55,598 nucleotides of DNA from Streptococcus mitis (GCA_018364455.1 JAGZLW010000010.1:1-55598); one strand, 5' to 3'; counted from the first letter of the stretch, positions 1-8,801 are shown. Numbers and translations: made by a program. Notes: generated by a model not told the origin, from the letters alone.

Positions 1-21
1 TATCATATGTCCATATAATAT

Positions 22-107
<86 letters not shown>

Positions 108-118
108 GTCTATTCTTG

Positions 119-153
119 ACCTTTTCCATATATGGTAAAGGTTTTTCTTTTTG
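119..153 (+). terminator. Riboswitch expression platform: intrinsic terminator
   Basis: The stem arms ACCTTT and AAAGGT enclose the self-complementary CCATATATGG and are followed by TTTTTCTTTTT. It lies between the TPP aptamer and the first gene, so TPP binding is expected to favour this terminator and stop transcription. An in-frame ATG at 132 sits inside the hairpin and is not a sensible start. Confidence 0.75.
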
Positions 154-182
154 TCAAAGGAAAACGAGAAGAGGAGGTTTTT

Positions 183-473
183 ATGAAAGCAAGCATTGCC
201 TTGCAAGTTTTACCCCTAACACAGGGGATTGATCGGATAGCTGTTATCGATCAGGTCATTGCTTATCTGCAAGCTCAAGAAGTGACCATGGTGGTGACAC
301 CATTTGAAACGGTCTTGGAAGGGGAGTTTGATGAGCTTATGCGCATTCTCAAAGAAGCGCTAGAGGTGGCAGGGCAGGAGGCAGATAATGTCTTTGCCAA
401 TGTCAAAATAAATGTAGGAGAGATTTTAAGTATTGATGAGAAACTTGAAAAGTATACTGAGACGACACATTAG
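183..473 (+). CDS. MTH1187/COG0011-type thiamine-binding protein
   Basis: The protein has 96 residues and is a small alpha/beta protein of the MTH1187/YkoF-like thiamine-binding family. Recognisable features are the start MKASIALQVLP and the motif TPFETVLEGEFDEL followed by a C-terminal helix. Known members bind thiamine or its HMP moiety in the cytoplasm; the precise role is unsettled. The start at 183 is chosen because GAGGAGG (171-177) precedes it at 5 nt, whereas an upstream ATG at 132 lies inside the riboswitch terminator. It is the first gene of a TPP-riboswitch operon and overlaps the permease gene by about 38 nt, which supports translational coupling. Confidence 0.85.
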   Translation: MKASIALQVLPLTQGIDRIAVIDQVIAYLQAQEVTMVVTPFETVLEGEFDELMRILKEALEVAGQEADNVFANVKINVGEILSIDEKLEKYTETTH

Positions 474-1194
474 TCTATTGGGCTTTCTGGGAGTCTTGTC
501 AATCTGGCAGTTAGCAGGTTTTCTTAAACTTCTCCCCAAGTTTATCCTGCCGACACCTCTTGAAATTCTTCAGGCCTTTGTTCGTGACAGAGAATTTCTC
601 TGGCACCATAGCTGGGCGACCTTGAGAGTGGCTTTATTGGGACTGATTTTGGGAGTCTTGATTGCCTGTCTCATGGCTGTACTTATGGATAGTTTGACTT
701 GGCTCAATGACCTGATTTACCCTATGATGGTGGTTGTTCAGACTATTCCGACCATTGCCATAGCCCCTATTCTGGTCTTGTGGCTAGGTTATGGGATTTT
801 GCCCAAGATTGTCTTGATTATCTTAACGACAACCTTTCCTATCATCGTCAGCATTTTGGACGGTTTTAGGCATTGTGACAAGGATATGCTGACCTTGTTT
901 AGTCTTATGCGGGCCAAGCCTTGGCAAATTATGTGGCATTTTAAAATCCCAGTCAGCCTGCCTTACTTTTATGCAGGTCTGAGGGTCAGTGTCTCCTACG
1001 CTTTTATCACAACAGTAGTATCTGAGTGGTTGGGAGGCTTTGAAGGACTAGGTGTTTACATGATTCAGTCCAAGAAACTGTTTCAGTATGATACCATGTT
1101 CGCGATTATTATTCTGGTATCGATTATCAGTCTGCTGGGTATGAAGTTGGTCGATATTAGTGAAAAATATGTTATTAAATGGAAACGTTCGTAG
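436..1194 (+). CDS. thiX: ABC transporter permease for a thiamine precursor (ThiX-like)
   Basis: The protein has about 252 residues and is a BPD-type inner-membrane permease with about six hydrophobic segments. The EAA-loop region (LFSLMRAKPWQIMWHFKIPVS) and a C-terminal VVSEWLGGFEGLG segment are typical of the SsuC/TauC/ThiX group. It would form the channel for the lipoprotein and ATPase encoded next. The substrate is inferred from the TPP riboswitch and the NMT1/THI5-like binding protein: a pyrimidine moiety such as HMP or formylaminopyrimidine. The start is ATG 436; a TTG at 433 sits closer to AGGAGAG (416-422) and cannot be excluded. It overlaps the preceding gene in another frame. Confidence 0.85.
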   Translation: MRNLKSILRRHISLLGFLGVLSIWQLAGFLKLLPKFILPTPLEILQAFVRDREFLWHHSWATLRVALLGLILGVLIACLMAVLMDSLTWLNDLIYPMMVVVQTIPTIAIAPILVLWLGYGILPKIVLIILTTTFPIIVSILDGFRHCDKDMLTLFSLMRAKPWQIMWHFKIPVSLPYFYAGLRVSVSYAFITTVVSEWLGGFEGLGVYMIQSKKLFQYDTMFAIIILVSIISLLGMKLVDISEKYVIKWKRS

Positions 1195-1232
1195 AATAAG
1201 AATGTTTCTGAAAAAGAAAAGAGGAAATTGAA

Positions 1233-2240
1233 ATGAAGAAAACATGGAAAGTGTTTTTAACTGTTTTAACAGCTCTTGTAGCTGTTGTGCTTGTGGCCTG
1301 TGGTCAAGGAACTGCTTCTAAGGATAACAAAGAGGCAGAACTTAAGAAAATTGACTTTATCCTAGACTGGACACCAAATACTAACCACACAGGACTTTAT
1401 GTTGCCAAGGAAAAAGGTTATTTCAAAGAAGCTGGAGTGGATGTTGATTTGAAATTGCCACCAGAAGAAAGTTCTTCTGATTTGGTTATCAATGGTAAGG
1501 CACCATTTGCAGTGTATTTCCAAGACTACATGGCTAAAAAATTGGAAAAAGGAGCAGGTATTACTGCCGTTGCAGCTATTGTTGAACACAATACATCAGG
1601 AATTATCTCTCGTAAATCTGACAATGTAGCTAGTCCAAAGGACTTGGTTGGTAAGAAATACGGAACTTGGAATGACCCAACTGAACTTGCTATGTTGAAA
1701 ACCTTGGTAGAATCACAAGGCGGAGATTTTGAAAAAGTTGAAAAAGTACCAAACAACGACTCAAACTCTATCACACCGATTGCTAATGGAGTATTTGATA
1801 CTGCATGGATCTACTATGGATGGGATGGAATTCTTGCTAAATCTCAAGGTGTAGATGCTAACTTCATGTACTTGAAAGACTACGTTAAAGAATTTGACTA
1901 CTACTCACCAGTTATCATCGCAAACAACGACTATTTGAAAGACAACAAAGAAGAAGCTCGTAAAGTTATCCAAGCTATCAAAAAAGGCTACCAATATGCT
2001 ATGGAGCATCCAGAGGAAGCAGCTGATATCCTCATCAAAAATGCACCTGAACTCAAGGAAAAACGCGACTTTGTTATCGAATCTCAAAAATACTTGTCAA
2101 AAGAATACGCAAGCGACAAGGAAAAATGGGGTCAATTTGACGCAGCTCGCTGGAATGCCTTCTACAAATGGGATAAAGAAAATGGTATCCTTAAAGAAGA
2201 CTTGACAGACAAAGGCTTCACTAATGAATTTGTGAAATAA
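1233..2240 (+). CDS. thiY: ABC transporter substrate-binding lipoprotein, NMT1/THI5-like (ThiY-like)
   Basis: The protein has 335 residues. A type II signal peptide ends in the lipobox VVLVACG, so the mature protein is anchored by a lipidated Cys near residue 23. The body opens with FILDWTPNTNHTGLYVAKEKGYF, the hallmark of NMT1/THI5-like pyrimidine-binding proteins, and GTWNDPTE is a further conserved stretch. It should capture a thiamine pyrimidine precursor outside the membrane and pass it to the permease. The RBS GAGG lies at 1221-1224. The stop overlaps the ATPase start by one base (TAATG). Confidence 0.88.
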   Translation: MKKTWKVFLTVLTALVAVVLVACGQGTASKDNKEAELKKIDFILDWTPNTNHTGLYVAKEKGYFKEAGVDVDLKLPPEESSSDLVINGKAPFAVYFQDYMAKKLEKGAGITAVAAIVEHNTSGIISRKSDNVASPKDLVGKKYGTWNDPTELAMLKTLVESQGGDFEKVEKVPNNDSNSITPIANGVFDTAWIYYGWDGILAKSQGVDANFMYLKDYVKEFDYYSPVIIANNDYLKDNKEEARKVIQAIKKGYQYAMEHPEEAADILIKNAPELKEKRDFVIESQKYLSKEYASDKEKWGQFDAARWNAFYKWDKENGILKEDLTDKGFTNEFVK

Positions 2241-2968
2241 TGACAGAAATTAGACTAGAACACGTCAGTTATGCCTATGGTCAAGAGAGGATTTTAGAGG
2301 ATATCAACCTACAGGTGACTTCAGGTGAAGTGGTTTCTATTCTAGGTCCAAGTGGTGTTGGAAAGACCACCCTCTTTAATCTAATCGCTGGGATTTTAGA
2401 AGTTCAGTCAGGGAGAATTGTCCTTGATGGTGAAGAAAACCCCAAGGGGCGCGTGAGTTATATGTTGCAAAAGGATCTGCTCTTGGAGCACAAGACGGTG
2501 CTTGGTAATATCATTCTGCCCCTCTTGATTCAAAAGGTGGATAAGGCAGAAGCTATTGCTCGCGCAGATGAAATTCTTGCGACATTTCAGTTGACAGCTG
2601 TAAGAGATAAATACCCTCATGAACTCAGTGGAGGGATGCGCCAGCGTGTAGCCTTACTCAGGACCTATCTTTTCGGGCACAAGCTCTTTCTCTTAGATGA
2701 AGCCTTTAGTGCCTTGGATGAGATGACCAAGATGGAACTCCACGCTTGGTACCTTGAAATTCACAAGCAGTTGCACCTGACAACATTGATTATTACTCAT
2801 AGTATCGAGGAGGCCCTCAATCTCAGCGACCGCATCTATATCTTGAAAAATCGCCCTGGGCAGATTGTTTCAGAAATTAAACTAGATTGGTCTGAAGATG
2901 AGGACAAGGAAGTTCAAAAGATTGCCTACAAACGTCAAATTTTGGCAGAATTAGGCTTAGATAAGTAG
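2240..2968 (+). CDS. thiZ: ABC transporter ATP-binding protein (ThiZ-like)
   Basis: The protein has 242 residues and is a cytoplasmic ATPase of the nitrate/taurine/thiamine-precursor class. Walker A is GPSGVGKTT, the signature is LSGGMRQRVAL, Walker B is LFLLDEAFSALDE, and the H-loop is IITHSIEEA. It energises the ThiX-like permease. The ATG overlaps the stop of the binding-protein gene, so the two are translationally coupled. It is the last gene of the operon; a hairpin terminator follows within 8 nt of the stop. Confidence 0.88.
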   Translation: MTEIRLEHVSYAYGQERILEDINLQVTSGEVVSILGPSGVGKTTLFNLIAGILEVQSGRIVLDGEENPKGRVSYMLQKDLLLEHKTVLGNIILPLLIQKVDKAEAIARADEILATFQLTAVRDKYPHELSGGMRQRVALLRTYLFGHKLFLLDEAFSALDEMTKMELHAWYLEIHKQLHLTTLIITHSIEEALNLSDRIYILKNRPGQIVSEIKLDWSEDEDKEVQKIAYKRQILAELGLDK

Positions 2969-2975
2969 AAAAATA

Positions 2976-3020
2976 GGGAGTTGGTGAAGATTATCCTTTA
3001 CCAGCGCCCTTTTTCTTTTA
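2976..3020 (+). terminator. Intrinsic terminator of the thiamine operon
   Basis: The arms GGGAGTTGGT and ACCAGCGCCC pair with one mismatch and one G-T wobble and are followed by TTTTTCTTTT. It separates the thiamine operon from ctsR-clpC. Confidence 0.7.
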
Positions 3021-3038
3021 AAAATGAGAAAATTTCGG

Positions 3039-3062
3039 TATAATAGTCAAAGATAGTCAAGG
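3039..3062 (+). promoter_or_regulatory. ctsR promoter -10 and CtsR operator
   Basis: TATAAT (3039-3044) runs straight into AGTCAAAGATAGTCAAGG (3045-3062), the direct heptad repeat recognised by CtsR (consensus GGTCAAA-N3-GGTCAAA). The operator sits on the start-site side of the -10, as expected for autorepression of ctsR-clpC. Confidence 0.75.
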
Positions 3063-3086
3063 TTTAAAGAGAGAGGTGGGTTTGTA

Positions 3087-3545
3087 ATGAGATTTAAAAA
3101 TACATCGGATCATATTGAGGCCTACATCAAGGCGATTTTAGATCAATCTGGAATTGTGGAGTTGCAACGGAGTCAGTTGGCAGATACTTTTCAGGTTGTT
3201 CCTAGTCAGATTAACTATGTGATCAAGACACGCTTTACGGAAAGTAGAGGCTACTTGGTTGAAAGTAAGCGTGGTGGCGGAGGCTACATTCGTATAGGAC
3301 GGATTGAGTTTTCTAGTCATCATGAAATGCTCCGAGAGCTACTTTATTCGATTGGCGAGCGGGTCAGTCAAGAAATTTATGAGGATATTCTACAGCTTTT
3401 GGTTGAGCAGGAATTGATGACCAAGCAGGAGATGAATTTGCTAGTATCAGTAGCTTTGGATCGCGTTTTAGGAGAAGAAGCTCCAGTTGTTCGTGCTAAT
3501 ATGCTACGACAGGTCATACAAGAGGTAGATAGAAAAGGGAAGTAA
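3087..3545 (+). CDS. ctsR: CtsR, heat-shock / protein-quality repressor
   Basis: The protein has 152 residues and is a DNA-binding repressor of class III heat-shock genes (clp genes) in low-GC Gram-positives. It has the family's winged HTH (SQLADTFQVVPSQINYVIKTRF) and the glycine-rich wing SKRGGGGYIRIG, whose glycine stretch is the thermosensor in this family. The C-terminal dimer and Clp-interaction helices follow. It is first in a two-gene operon, ending one base before the clpC start, with a CtsR operator overlapping its own promoter. The RBS AGAGAGG lies about 8 nt upstream of the ATG. Confidence 0.95.
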   Translation: MRFKNTSDHIEAYIKAILDQSGIVELQRSQLADTFQVVPSQINYVIKTRFTESRGYLVESKRGGGGYIRIGRIEFSSHHEMLRELLYSIGERVSQEIYEDILQLLVEQELMTKQEMNLLVSVALDRVLGEEAPVVRANMLRQVIQEVDRKGK

Positions 3546-3546
3546 G

Positions 3547-5979
3547 ATGAACTATTCAAAAGCATTGAATGAATGTATCGAAAGTGCCTACATGGTGGCT
3601 GGCCATTTTGGAGCTCGTTACCTAGAGTCTTGGCACTTGTTGATTGCCATGTCCAATCACAGTTATAGTGTGGCAGGGGCAACTTTAAATGATTATCCAT
3701 ATGAGATGGACCGTTTAGAAGAAGTAGCTTTGGAACTGACTGAAACGGACTATAGCCAGGATGAAACCTTTACGGAATTGCCGTTCTCCCATCGTTTGCA
3801 GGTTCTTTTTGACGAAGCAGAGTATGTAGCGTCAGTGGTCCATGCTAAGGTGTTAGGGACAGAGCATGTTCTCTATTCGATTTTGCATGATGGCAATGCC
3901 TTGGCGACTCGTATCTTGGAGAGGGCTGGTTTTTCTTATGAAGACAAGAAAGATCAGGTCAAGATTGCTGCTCTACGTCGAAATTTAGAAGAACGAGCAG
4001 GCTGGACTCGTGAAGATCTAAAGGCTTTACGTCAACGCCATCGTACAGTAGCCGACAAGCAAAATTCCATGGCCAATATGATGGGCATGCCGCAGACTCC
4101 GAGTGGTGGTCTCGAGGACTATACGCATGATTTGACAGAGCAAGCGCGTTTTGGCAAGTTAGAACCAGTCATCGGTCGGGATAAGGAAATCTCACGTATG
4201 ATTCAAATCTTGAGTCGAAAGACCAAGAACAATCCTGTCTTGGTTGGGGATGCAGGTGTCGGGAAAACAGCCTTGGCGCTTGGGCTCGCTCAGCGTATTG
4301 CTAGTGGAGATGTACCTGCGGAAATGGCTAAGATGCGCGTGTTAGAGCTTGATTTGATGAATGTCGTTGCAGGTACACGTTTCCGTGGTGACTTTGAAGA
4401 ACGCATGAACAATATCATCAAGGATATTGAAGAAGATGGCCAAGTAATTCTATTTATCGACGAACTCCACACCATCATGGGTTCTGGGAGCGGGATTGAT
4501 TCGACCCTAGATGCGGCTAATATCTTGAAGCCAGCCTTGGCGCGTGGAACTTTGAGAACGGTTGGTGCCACCACTCAGGAAGAATACCAAAAACATATCG
4601 AAAAAGATGCAGCCCTTTCTCGTCGTTTCGCCAAAGTGACGATTGAAGAGCCAAGTGTGGCAGACAGCATGACCATTTTGCAAGGCTTGAAGGCGACTTA
4701 TGAGAAACATCACCGGGTGCAAATCACAGATGAAGCGGTTGAAACAGCCGTCAAGATGGCTCATCGTTACTTGACCAGTCGTCACTTGCCAGACTCTGCT
4801 ATCGATCTCTTGGATGAGGCAGCAGCAACAGTGCAAAATAAGGCTAAGCATGTAACAGCAGACGATTCAGGTTTGAGTCCAGCTGACAAGGCCTTGATGG
4901 ATGGTAAGTGGAAACAGGCAGCTCAGCTAATCGCAAAAGAAGACGAAGTGCCTGTCTATAAAGACTTGGTGACAGAGGCTGATATTTTGACCACCTTGAG
5001 TCGTTTGTCAGGTATCCCAGTCCAAAAATTGACCCAAACGGATGCTAAGAAATACCTGAATCTGGAAGCTGAACTGCATAAACGTGTCATCGGTCAAGAT
5101 CAAGCTGTTTCAAGCATTAGCCGTGCGATTCGCCGCAATCAGTCAGGGATTCGCAGTCATAAGCGCCCGATTGGTTCCTTTATGTTCCTAGGGCCTACAG
5201 GTGTCGGTAAGACCGAATTGGCCAAGGCTCTGGCAGAAGTTCTTTTTGACGACGAATCAGCTCTTATCCGCTTTGATATGAGTGAGTATATGGAGAAATT
5301 CGCAGCTAGCCGACTCAACGGAGCTCCTCCGGGCTATGTGGGTTATGAAGAAGGTGGGGAGTTGACCGAGAAGGTTCGCAACAAACCATACTCCGTTCTC
5401 CTCTTTGACGAGGTAGAAAAGGCCCATCCAGACATCTTTAATGTTCTCTTGCAGGTTTTGGATGATGGTGTCTTGACCGATAGCAAGGGACGCAAGGTTG
5501 ACTTTTCAAATACTATTATCATCATGACGTCAAACCTTGGTGCGACAGCCCTTCGTGATGACAAGACTGTCGGATTTGGGGCTAAGGATATTCGTTTTGA
5601 CCAGGAAAATATGGAAAAACGCATGTTTGAAGAGTTGAAAAAGGCTTATAGACCGGAATTCATCAATCGTATTGATGAAAAGGTGGTCTTCCATAGTCTG
5701 TCTAGCGACCATATGCAGGAAGTGGTGAAGATTATGGTTAAACCTTTAGTGGCAAGTTTGGCTGAAAAAGGCATTGACTTGAAATTACAAGCTTCCGCAC
5801 TGAAATTGTTGGCAAATCAAGGATATGACCCAGAGATGGGAGCCCGTCCACTTCGCAGAACATTGCAAACAGAAGTGGAGGACAAGTTGGCAGAACTTCT
5901 TCTTAAGGGAGATTTGGTGGCAGGCAACACACTTAAGATTGGTGTTAAAGCAGGCCAGTTAAAATTTGATATTGCATAA
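3547..5979 (+). CDS. clpC: ClpC, AAA+ unfoldase of the Clp protease
   Basis: The protein has 810 residues, the normal length for the family. An N-terminal double Clp repeat (about residues 1-145) is followed by AAA+ module D1 with Walker A GDAGVGKTA and Walker B VILFIDELH. A short middle region leads to module D2 with GPTGVGKTE and VLLFDEVEKAHPD, then the C-terminal D2-small domain. With ClpP it unfolds and degrades damaged or tagged proteins and takes part in stress tolerance and competence shut-off. It lies in an operon with ctsR and is followed by a hairpin terminator. Confidence 0.95.
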   Translation: MNYSKALNECIESAYMVAGHFGARYLESWHLLIAMSNHSYSVAGATLNDYPYEMDRLEEVALELTETDYSQDETFTELPFSHRLQVLFDEAEYVASVVHAKVLGTEHVLYSILHDGNALATRILERAGFSYEDKKDQVKIAALRRNLEERAGWTREDLKALRQRHRTVADKQNSMANMMGMPQTPSGGLEDYTHDLTEQARFGKLEPVIGRDKEISRMIQILSRKTKNNPVLVGDAGVGKTALALGLAQRIASGDVPAEMAKMRVLELDLMNVVAGTRFRGDFEERMNNIIKDIEEDGQVILFIDELHTIMGSGSGIDSTLDAANILKPALARGTLRTVGATTQEEYQKHIEKDAALSRRFAKVTIEEPSVADSMTILQGLKATYEKHHRVQITDEAVETAVKMAHRYLTSRHLPDSAIDLLDEAAATVQNKAKHVTADDSGLSPADKALMDGKWKQAAQLIAKEDEVPVYKDLVTEADILTTLSRLSGIPVQKLTQTDAKKYLNLEAELHKRVIGQDQAVSSISRAIRRNQSGIRSHKRPIGSFMFLGPTGVGKTELAKALAEVLFDDESALIRFDMSEYMEKFAASRLNGAPPGYVGYEEGGELTEKVRNKPYSVLLFDEVEKAHPDIFNVLLQVLDDGVLTDSKGRKVDFSNTIIIMTSNLGATALRDDKTVGFGAKDIRFDQENMEKRMFEELKKAYRPEFINRIDEKVVFHSLSSDHMQEVVKIMVKPLVASLAEKGIDLKLQASALKLLANQGYDPEMGARPLRRTLQTEVEDKLAELLLKGDLVAGNTLKIGVKAGQLKFDIA

Positions 5980-5984
5980 AAATG

Positions 5985-6016
5985 GAGAATCAGGAGCAAT
6001 CTTGATTTTCTTTTTT
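5985..6016 (+). terminator. Intrinsic terminator after clpC
   Basis: The arms GAGAATCAGGA and TCTTGATTTTC pair with G-T wobbles and are followed by TTTTTT. Confidence 0.75.
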
Positions 6017-6041
6017 GCTACTTTTTATAAAAAACAATAAA

Positions 6042-6075
6042 AAACTATTGACAAAACAAAAATATAGTTTATAAT
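6042..6075 (+). promoter_or_regulatory. nadR operon promoter with inverted repeat
   Basis: TTGACA (6048-6053) and TATAAT (6070-6075) are separated by 16 bp, a near-consensus promoter. The exact inverted repeat AAACTAT (6042-6048) / ATAGTTT (6064-6070) spans the spacer and touches both hexamers. It is a candidate operator for the NAD-metabolism genes; the regulator is unknown. Confidence 0.7.
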
Positions 6076-6125
6076 AAAAACATAGATAACGAAAATATCA
6101 AAAAATATAAAAAGGTAATGCGTTT

Positions 6126-7184
6126 ATGAAAAAGAAAACAGCAGTGGTATTTGGGACCTTTGCTCCGCTTCATCAAGGACATATCGATCTGATTCAGCGA
6201 GCGAAGCGGCTATGTGACCAGGTCTGGATTGTCGTTTCAGGCTATGAGGGAGACAGAGGGGAACAGGTAGGCTTAACGCTTCAAAAAAGATTCCGCTATA
6301 TCCGAGAGGCCTTTGGTGATGACGAGTTGACCTCGGTTTGTAAGTTAGATGAGACCAATCTTCCTCGTTACCCTATGGGCTGGCAGGAGTGGTTGGACCA
6401 AATGTTAGAGGAGCTTTCCTATGATGAAATCCAGCAAGAACTAATTTTCTTTGTGGGAGAAGCAGACTACCAGCAAGAATTATCAAATCGTGGTTTTGAG
6501 ACTGTTTTGCAAGAAAGAAAGTTTGGTATCTCAGCAACTATGATTCGAGAAAACCCAAGCAAATATTGGAAATATATCGCTCAACCCTTCCGTCGTCAGT
6601 TTACAAAGAAAGTGTTGATTATGGGAAGTGCCAGCAATGGGAAGACCACTCTGACCAAGGATTTGGCAAGGTATTACGATGCACCCGTCAGTCTGGAATA
6701 CGCGCGTGAATACCAGATCAAAAACAATGTCCGCGACGATGAATTGACTCCAAAAGATTACTATTATCTCCTGTTGGGCCAGTATGACCAGACCTCTAAG
6801 TTAATTGACAGCAATGCCAATAGGGGACTGGTGATAGCAGATACCAACTCCTTAGTAACCAAGGGATACTATGATTATTATATGGAGACTGAGGATCAAG
6901 AGGACTTATCAGGAGAAACCTTTGATAATCTCTTTGTTTCGATCTTGGCTAAGGAAAAATGGGACTTGATTCTCTTTGTGCAGCCTGTCGGCTCCTATGT
7001 CAATGACGGATTTAGAGATATGACTATGGCAGAAGACCATATTCGTCACAGTTTTTCCCAGCATTTGGATCAGATGAGAGAGCGATATTTAACAACAATT
7101 CCACTAGTTTATCTAGCTGAGGATTATCTAGGAAATTATGAAGCAGCAAAAGTGGCTATTGATGCCATTTACCAAGCAGATTAG
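6126..7184 (+). CDS. nadR: NadR-like NMN adenylyltransferase / nicotinamide riboside kinase
   Basis: The protein has 352 residues and is bifunctional. The N-terminal nucleotidyltransferase starts VVFGTFAPLHQGHIDLI with the HxGH-like motif and carries GISATMIRENP, matching the ISxTxxR motif. The C-terminal P-loop kinase has MGSASNGKTTL at about residues 160-170. It phosphorylates nicotinamide riboside to NMN and adenylates NMN to NAD in the cytoplasm. It lacks the N-terminal HTH of enterobacterial NadR, so it is an enzyme, not a repressor. It is followed 9 nt later by pnuC, which supplies the riboside. Confidence 0.92.
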   Translation: MKKKTAVVFGTFAPLHQGHIDLIQRAKRLCDQVWIVVSGYEGDRGEQVGLTLQKRFRYIREAFGDDELTSVCKLDETNLPRYPMGWQEWLDQMLEELSYDEIQQELIFFVGEADYQQELSNRGFETVLQERKFGISATMIRENPSKYWKYIAQPFRRQFTKKVLIMGSASNGKTTLTKDLARYYDAPVSLEYAREYQIKNNVRDDELTPKDYYYLLLGQYDQTSKLIDSNANRGLVIADTNSLVTKGYYDYYMETEDQEDLSGETFDNLFVSILAKEKWDLILFVQPVGSYVNDGFRDMTMAEDHIRHSFSQHLDQMRERYLTTIPLVYLAEDYLGNYEAAKVAIDAIYQAD

Positions 7185-7193
7185 GATAAAAAT

Positions 7194-7973
7194 ATGAAAA
7201 AACTAACTGAAAAAATCACACAATTTATCGAAAACTTTAAAAATGTCCATGCGGAAGCCCGCAAGATTGGTTTTGCAGGAATCATGAACCTGCTCTGGAA
7301 AGATCTTTTTGTCGGTCGTAGCCTCTTCCAGTGGTTGTATCTCATCGTCCTGTCAAGTGTTCCCTTGATCTTGGAATTTACGCAAAATACAGAAAGTCAT
7401 GACTGGATGAGCTTGTTTGCATCTTGGACTGGGATTGTCTGTGTTATCTTGGTAGCAGAAGGGCGTGCAAGCAATTATCTCTTTGGGGCCATTAACTCTG
7501 CTATCTATTTGGTTTTGGCTATGAATGCGACTTTTTATGGTGAAGTTTTGACGACTGTTTACTTCTTTGTCATGCAGCCGATTGGTCTCTATGCTTGGCT
7601 GTCCAATCGTATCAATGACCAAGGAAAAGTAGAAGAATCTCACTTTGAAGCTAAGAAATTATCTGTGCTTGACTGGCTCAAGTACTTGGCTTTGACTGCT
7701 ATCATTTGGATTGGTATGGGCTTGGCATACCAAAGTATCCATAGTGTTCGCCCTTTCCGTGATAGTGTTACCGATGCGACCAATGGTGTCGGTCAGCTCT
7801 TGATGACACGTCTCTACCGTGAACAATGGATTTTCTGGATTGCAACCAATCTTTTTAGTATCTACCTCTGGTGGGGTGAAAATATCCATATCCAAGGGAT
7901 GTACTGGGTTTACACACTCAATAGTCTAGTAGGTTGGTACCAATGGACCAAGGCAGTTCGTAAGGAGGCATAA
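7194..7973 (+). CDS. pnuC: PnuC nicotinamide riboside/mononucleotide transporter
   Basis: The protein has 259 residues and about seven hydrophobic segments. It is a facilitator of the PnuC/SWEET-like fold. The motifs NYLFGAINSAIYLVLA, FVMQPIGLYAWL and the C-terminal INSLVGWYQW-type segment (here LNSLVGWYQW) are characteristic. Uptake is driven by trapping through the riboside kinase NadR encoded just upstream. The gene ends one base before the NUDIX gene, so the three form one operon. Confidence 0.93.
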   Translation: MKKLTEKITQFIENFKNVHAEARKIGFAGIMNLLWKDLFVGRSLFQWLYLIVLSSVPLILEFTQNTESHDWMSLFASWTGIVCVILVAEGRASNYLFGAINSAIYLVLAMNATFYGEVLTTVYFFVMQPIGLYAWLSNRINDQGKVEESHFEAKKLSVLDWLKYLALTAIIWIGMGLAYQSIHSVRPFRDSVTDATNGVGQLLMTRLYREQWIFWIATNLFSIYLWWGENIHIQGMYWVYTLNSLVGWYQWTKAVRKEA

Positions 7974-7974
7974 A

Positions 7975-8748
7975 ATGGCAGACATAAAGATTCCAGAAGG
8001 GATGACGGAAAAAGAATATTTTGAAATTCATGCCAGTCAGGAGGAGTTTTTAGACTGGTACTACAAGCAGGAACTCCCTCAATACGAAAAACCAAGTGTG
8101 ACGGTGGATATGGTAGCCTACTGCTTTGTCGAAGGAAAGATCAAGCTCTTATTAATTCGTCGCAAGACTCACCCTTATCAAAATTGTTTGGCTCTTGTTG
8201 GAGGATTTATGGACAAGGGCGAAGATGCTGCGCATGCCTGTCAGCGTGAGGTGAGAGAAGAAGTCAATCTCGATCTTCCTTTGGAAAAAATCGAGCAATT
8301 GATGACCGTATCGACTCCCGGCCGTGACCCACGGGGCTGGACAGTGACCATTGCCCACTTGGTTTATTTGCCTAGTCGTGCATTAGAACTTGTTCAAGCA
8401 GGAGACGATGCCAAGGATGTGGTTTTTGTAGATGTCGATTTTCAGACGGGTAAGTGCTTCTTAGAGGGAGCAGAGTTGGAGGAGCAAGCTTTCGCTTTTG
8501 ACCATTATGCCATTATCCAAGAATCCATCAAACGAATCCAAGGCCGTCTCGACTGGAATCCGACCTTCCTTTATCTGCTGGAGGAGGAGTTCACTGTCTA
8601 CGAAGGAACTGAACTGGTCAATCTTATCAACCCCGGTCGTCCAATCGTCAGCAATAACTTTCTCGTAAAATACGGAGAATATGTAGAAGAAGTCGGACTC
8701 AAACGAGTACCTAAAAAGAAACCAAGAAAAACCTATCGATTGAAATAA
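7975..8748 (+). CDS. NUDIX-domain protein, NrtR-like (ADP-ribose pyrophosphatase or NAD regulator)
   Basis: The protein has 257 residues. A NUDIX domain (about residues 40-180) carries a box GGFMDKGEDAAHACQREVRE followed by EVNLDL. The metal-binding RE..EE residues are kept but the usual Gly near the end of the box is Asn. The C-terminal part (about 190-250) has the small winged-HTH-like region found in NrtR-type proteins. In that family the NUDIX domain senses ADP-ribose and represses NAD genes; other members hydrolyse ADP-ribose. Its place after nadR-pnuC points to NAD turnover either way. Which activity it has cannot be decided by eye. Confidence 0.75.
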   Translation: MADIKIPEGMTEKEYFEIHASQEEFLDWYYKQELPQYEKPSVTVDMVAYCFVEGKIKLLLIRRKTHPYQNCLALVGGFMDKGEDAAHACQREVREEVNLDLPLEKIEQLMTVSTPGRDPRGWTVTIAHLVYLPSRALELVQAGDDAKDVVFVDVDFQTGKCFLEGAELEEQAFAFDHYAIIQESIKRIQGRLDWNPTFLYLLEEEFTVYEGTELVNLINPGRPIVSNNFLVKYGEYVEEVGLKRVPKKKPRKTYRLK

Positions 8749-8753
8749 AAAAC

Positions 8754-8783
8754 GAGGTCGGGAAAAAGCTCCCGACTTCTTTA
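8754..8783 (+). terminator. Intrinsic terminator of nadR operon
   Basis: The 10-bp arms GAGGTCGGGA and TCCCGACTTC enclose AAAAGC and are followed by TTTATTT. It may also serve the convergent small gene at 8802-9032 weakly. Confidence 0.85.
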
Positions 8784-8801
8784 TTTGCTGTTGCGACTGT
8801 T

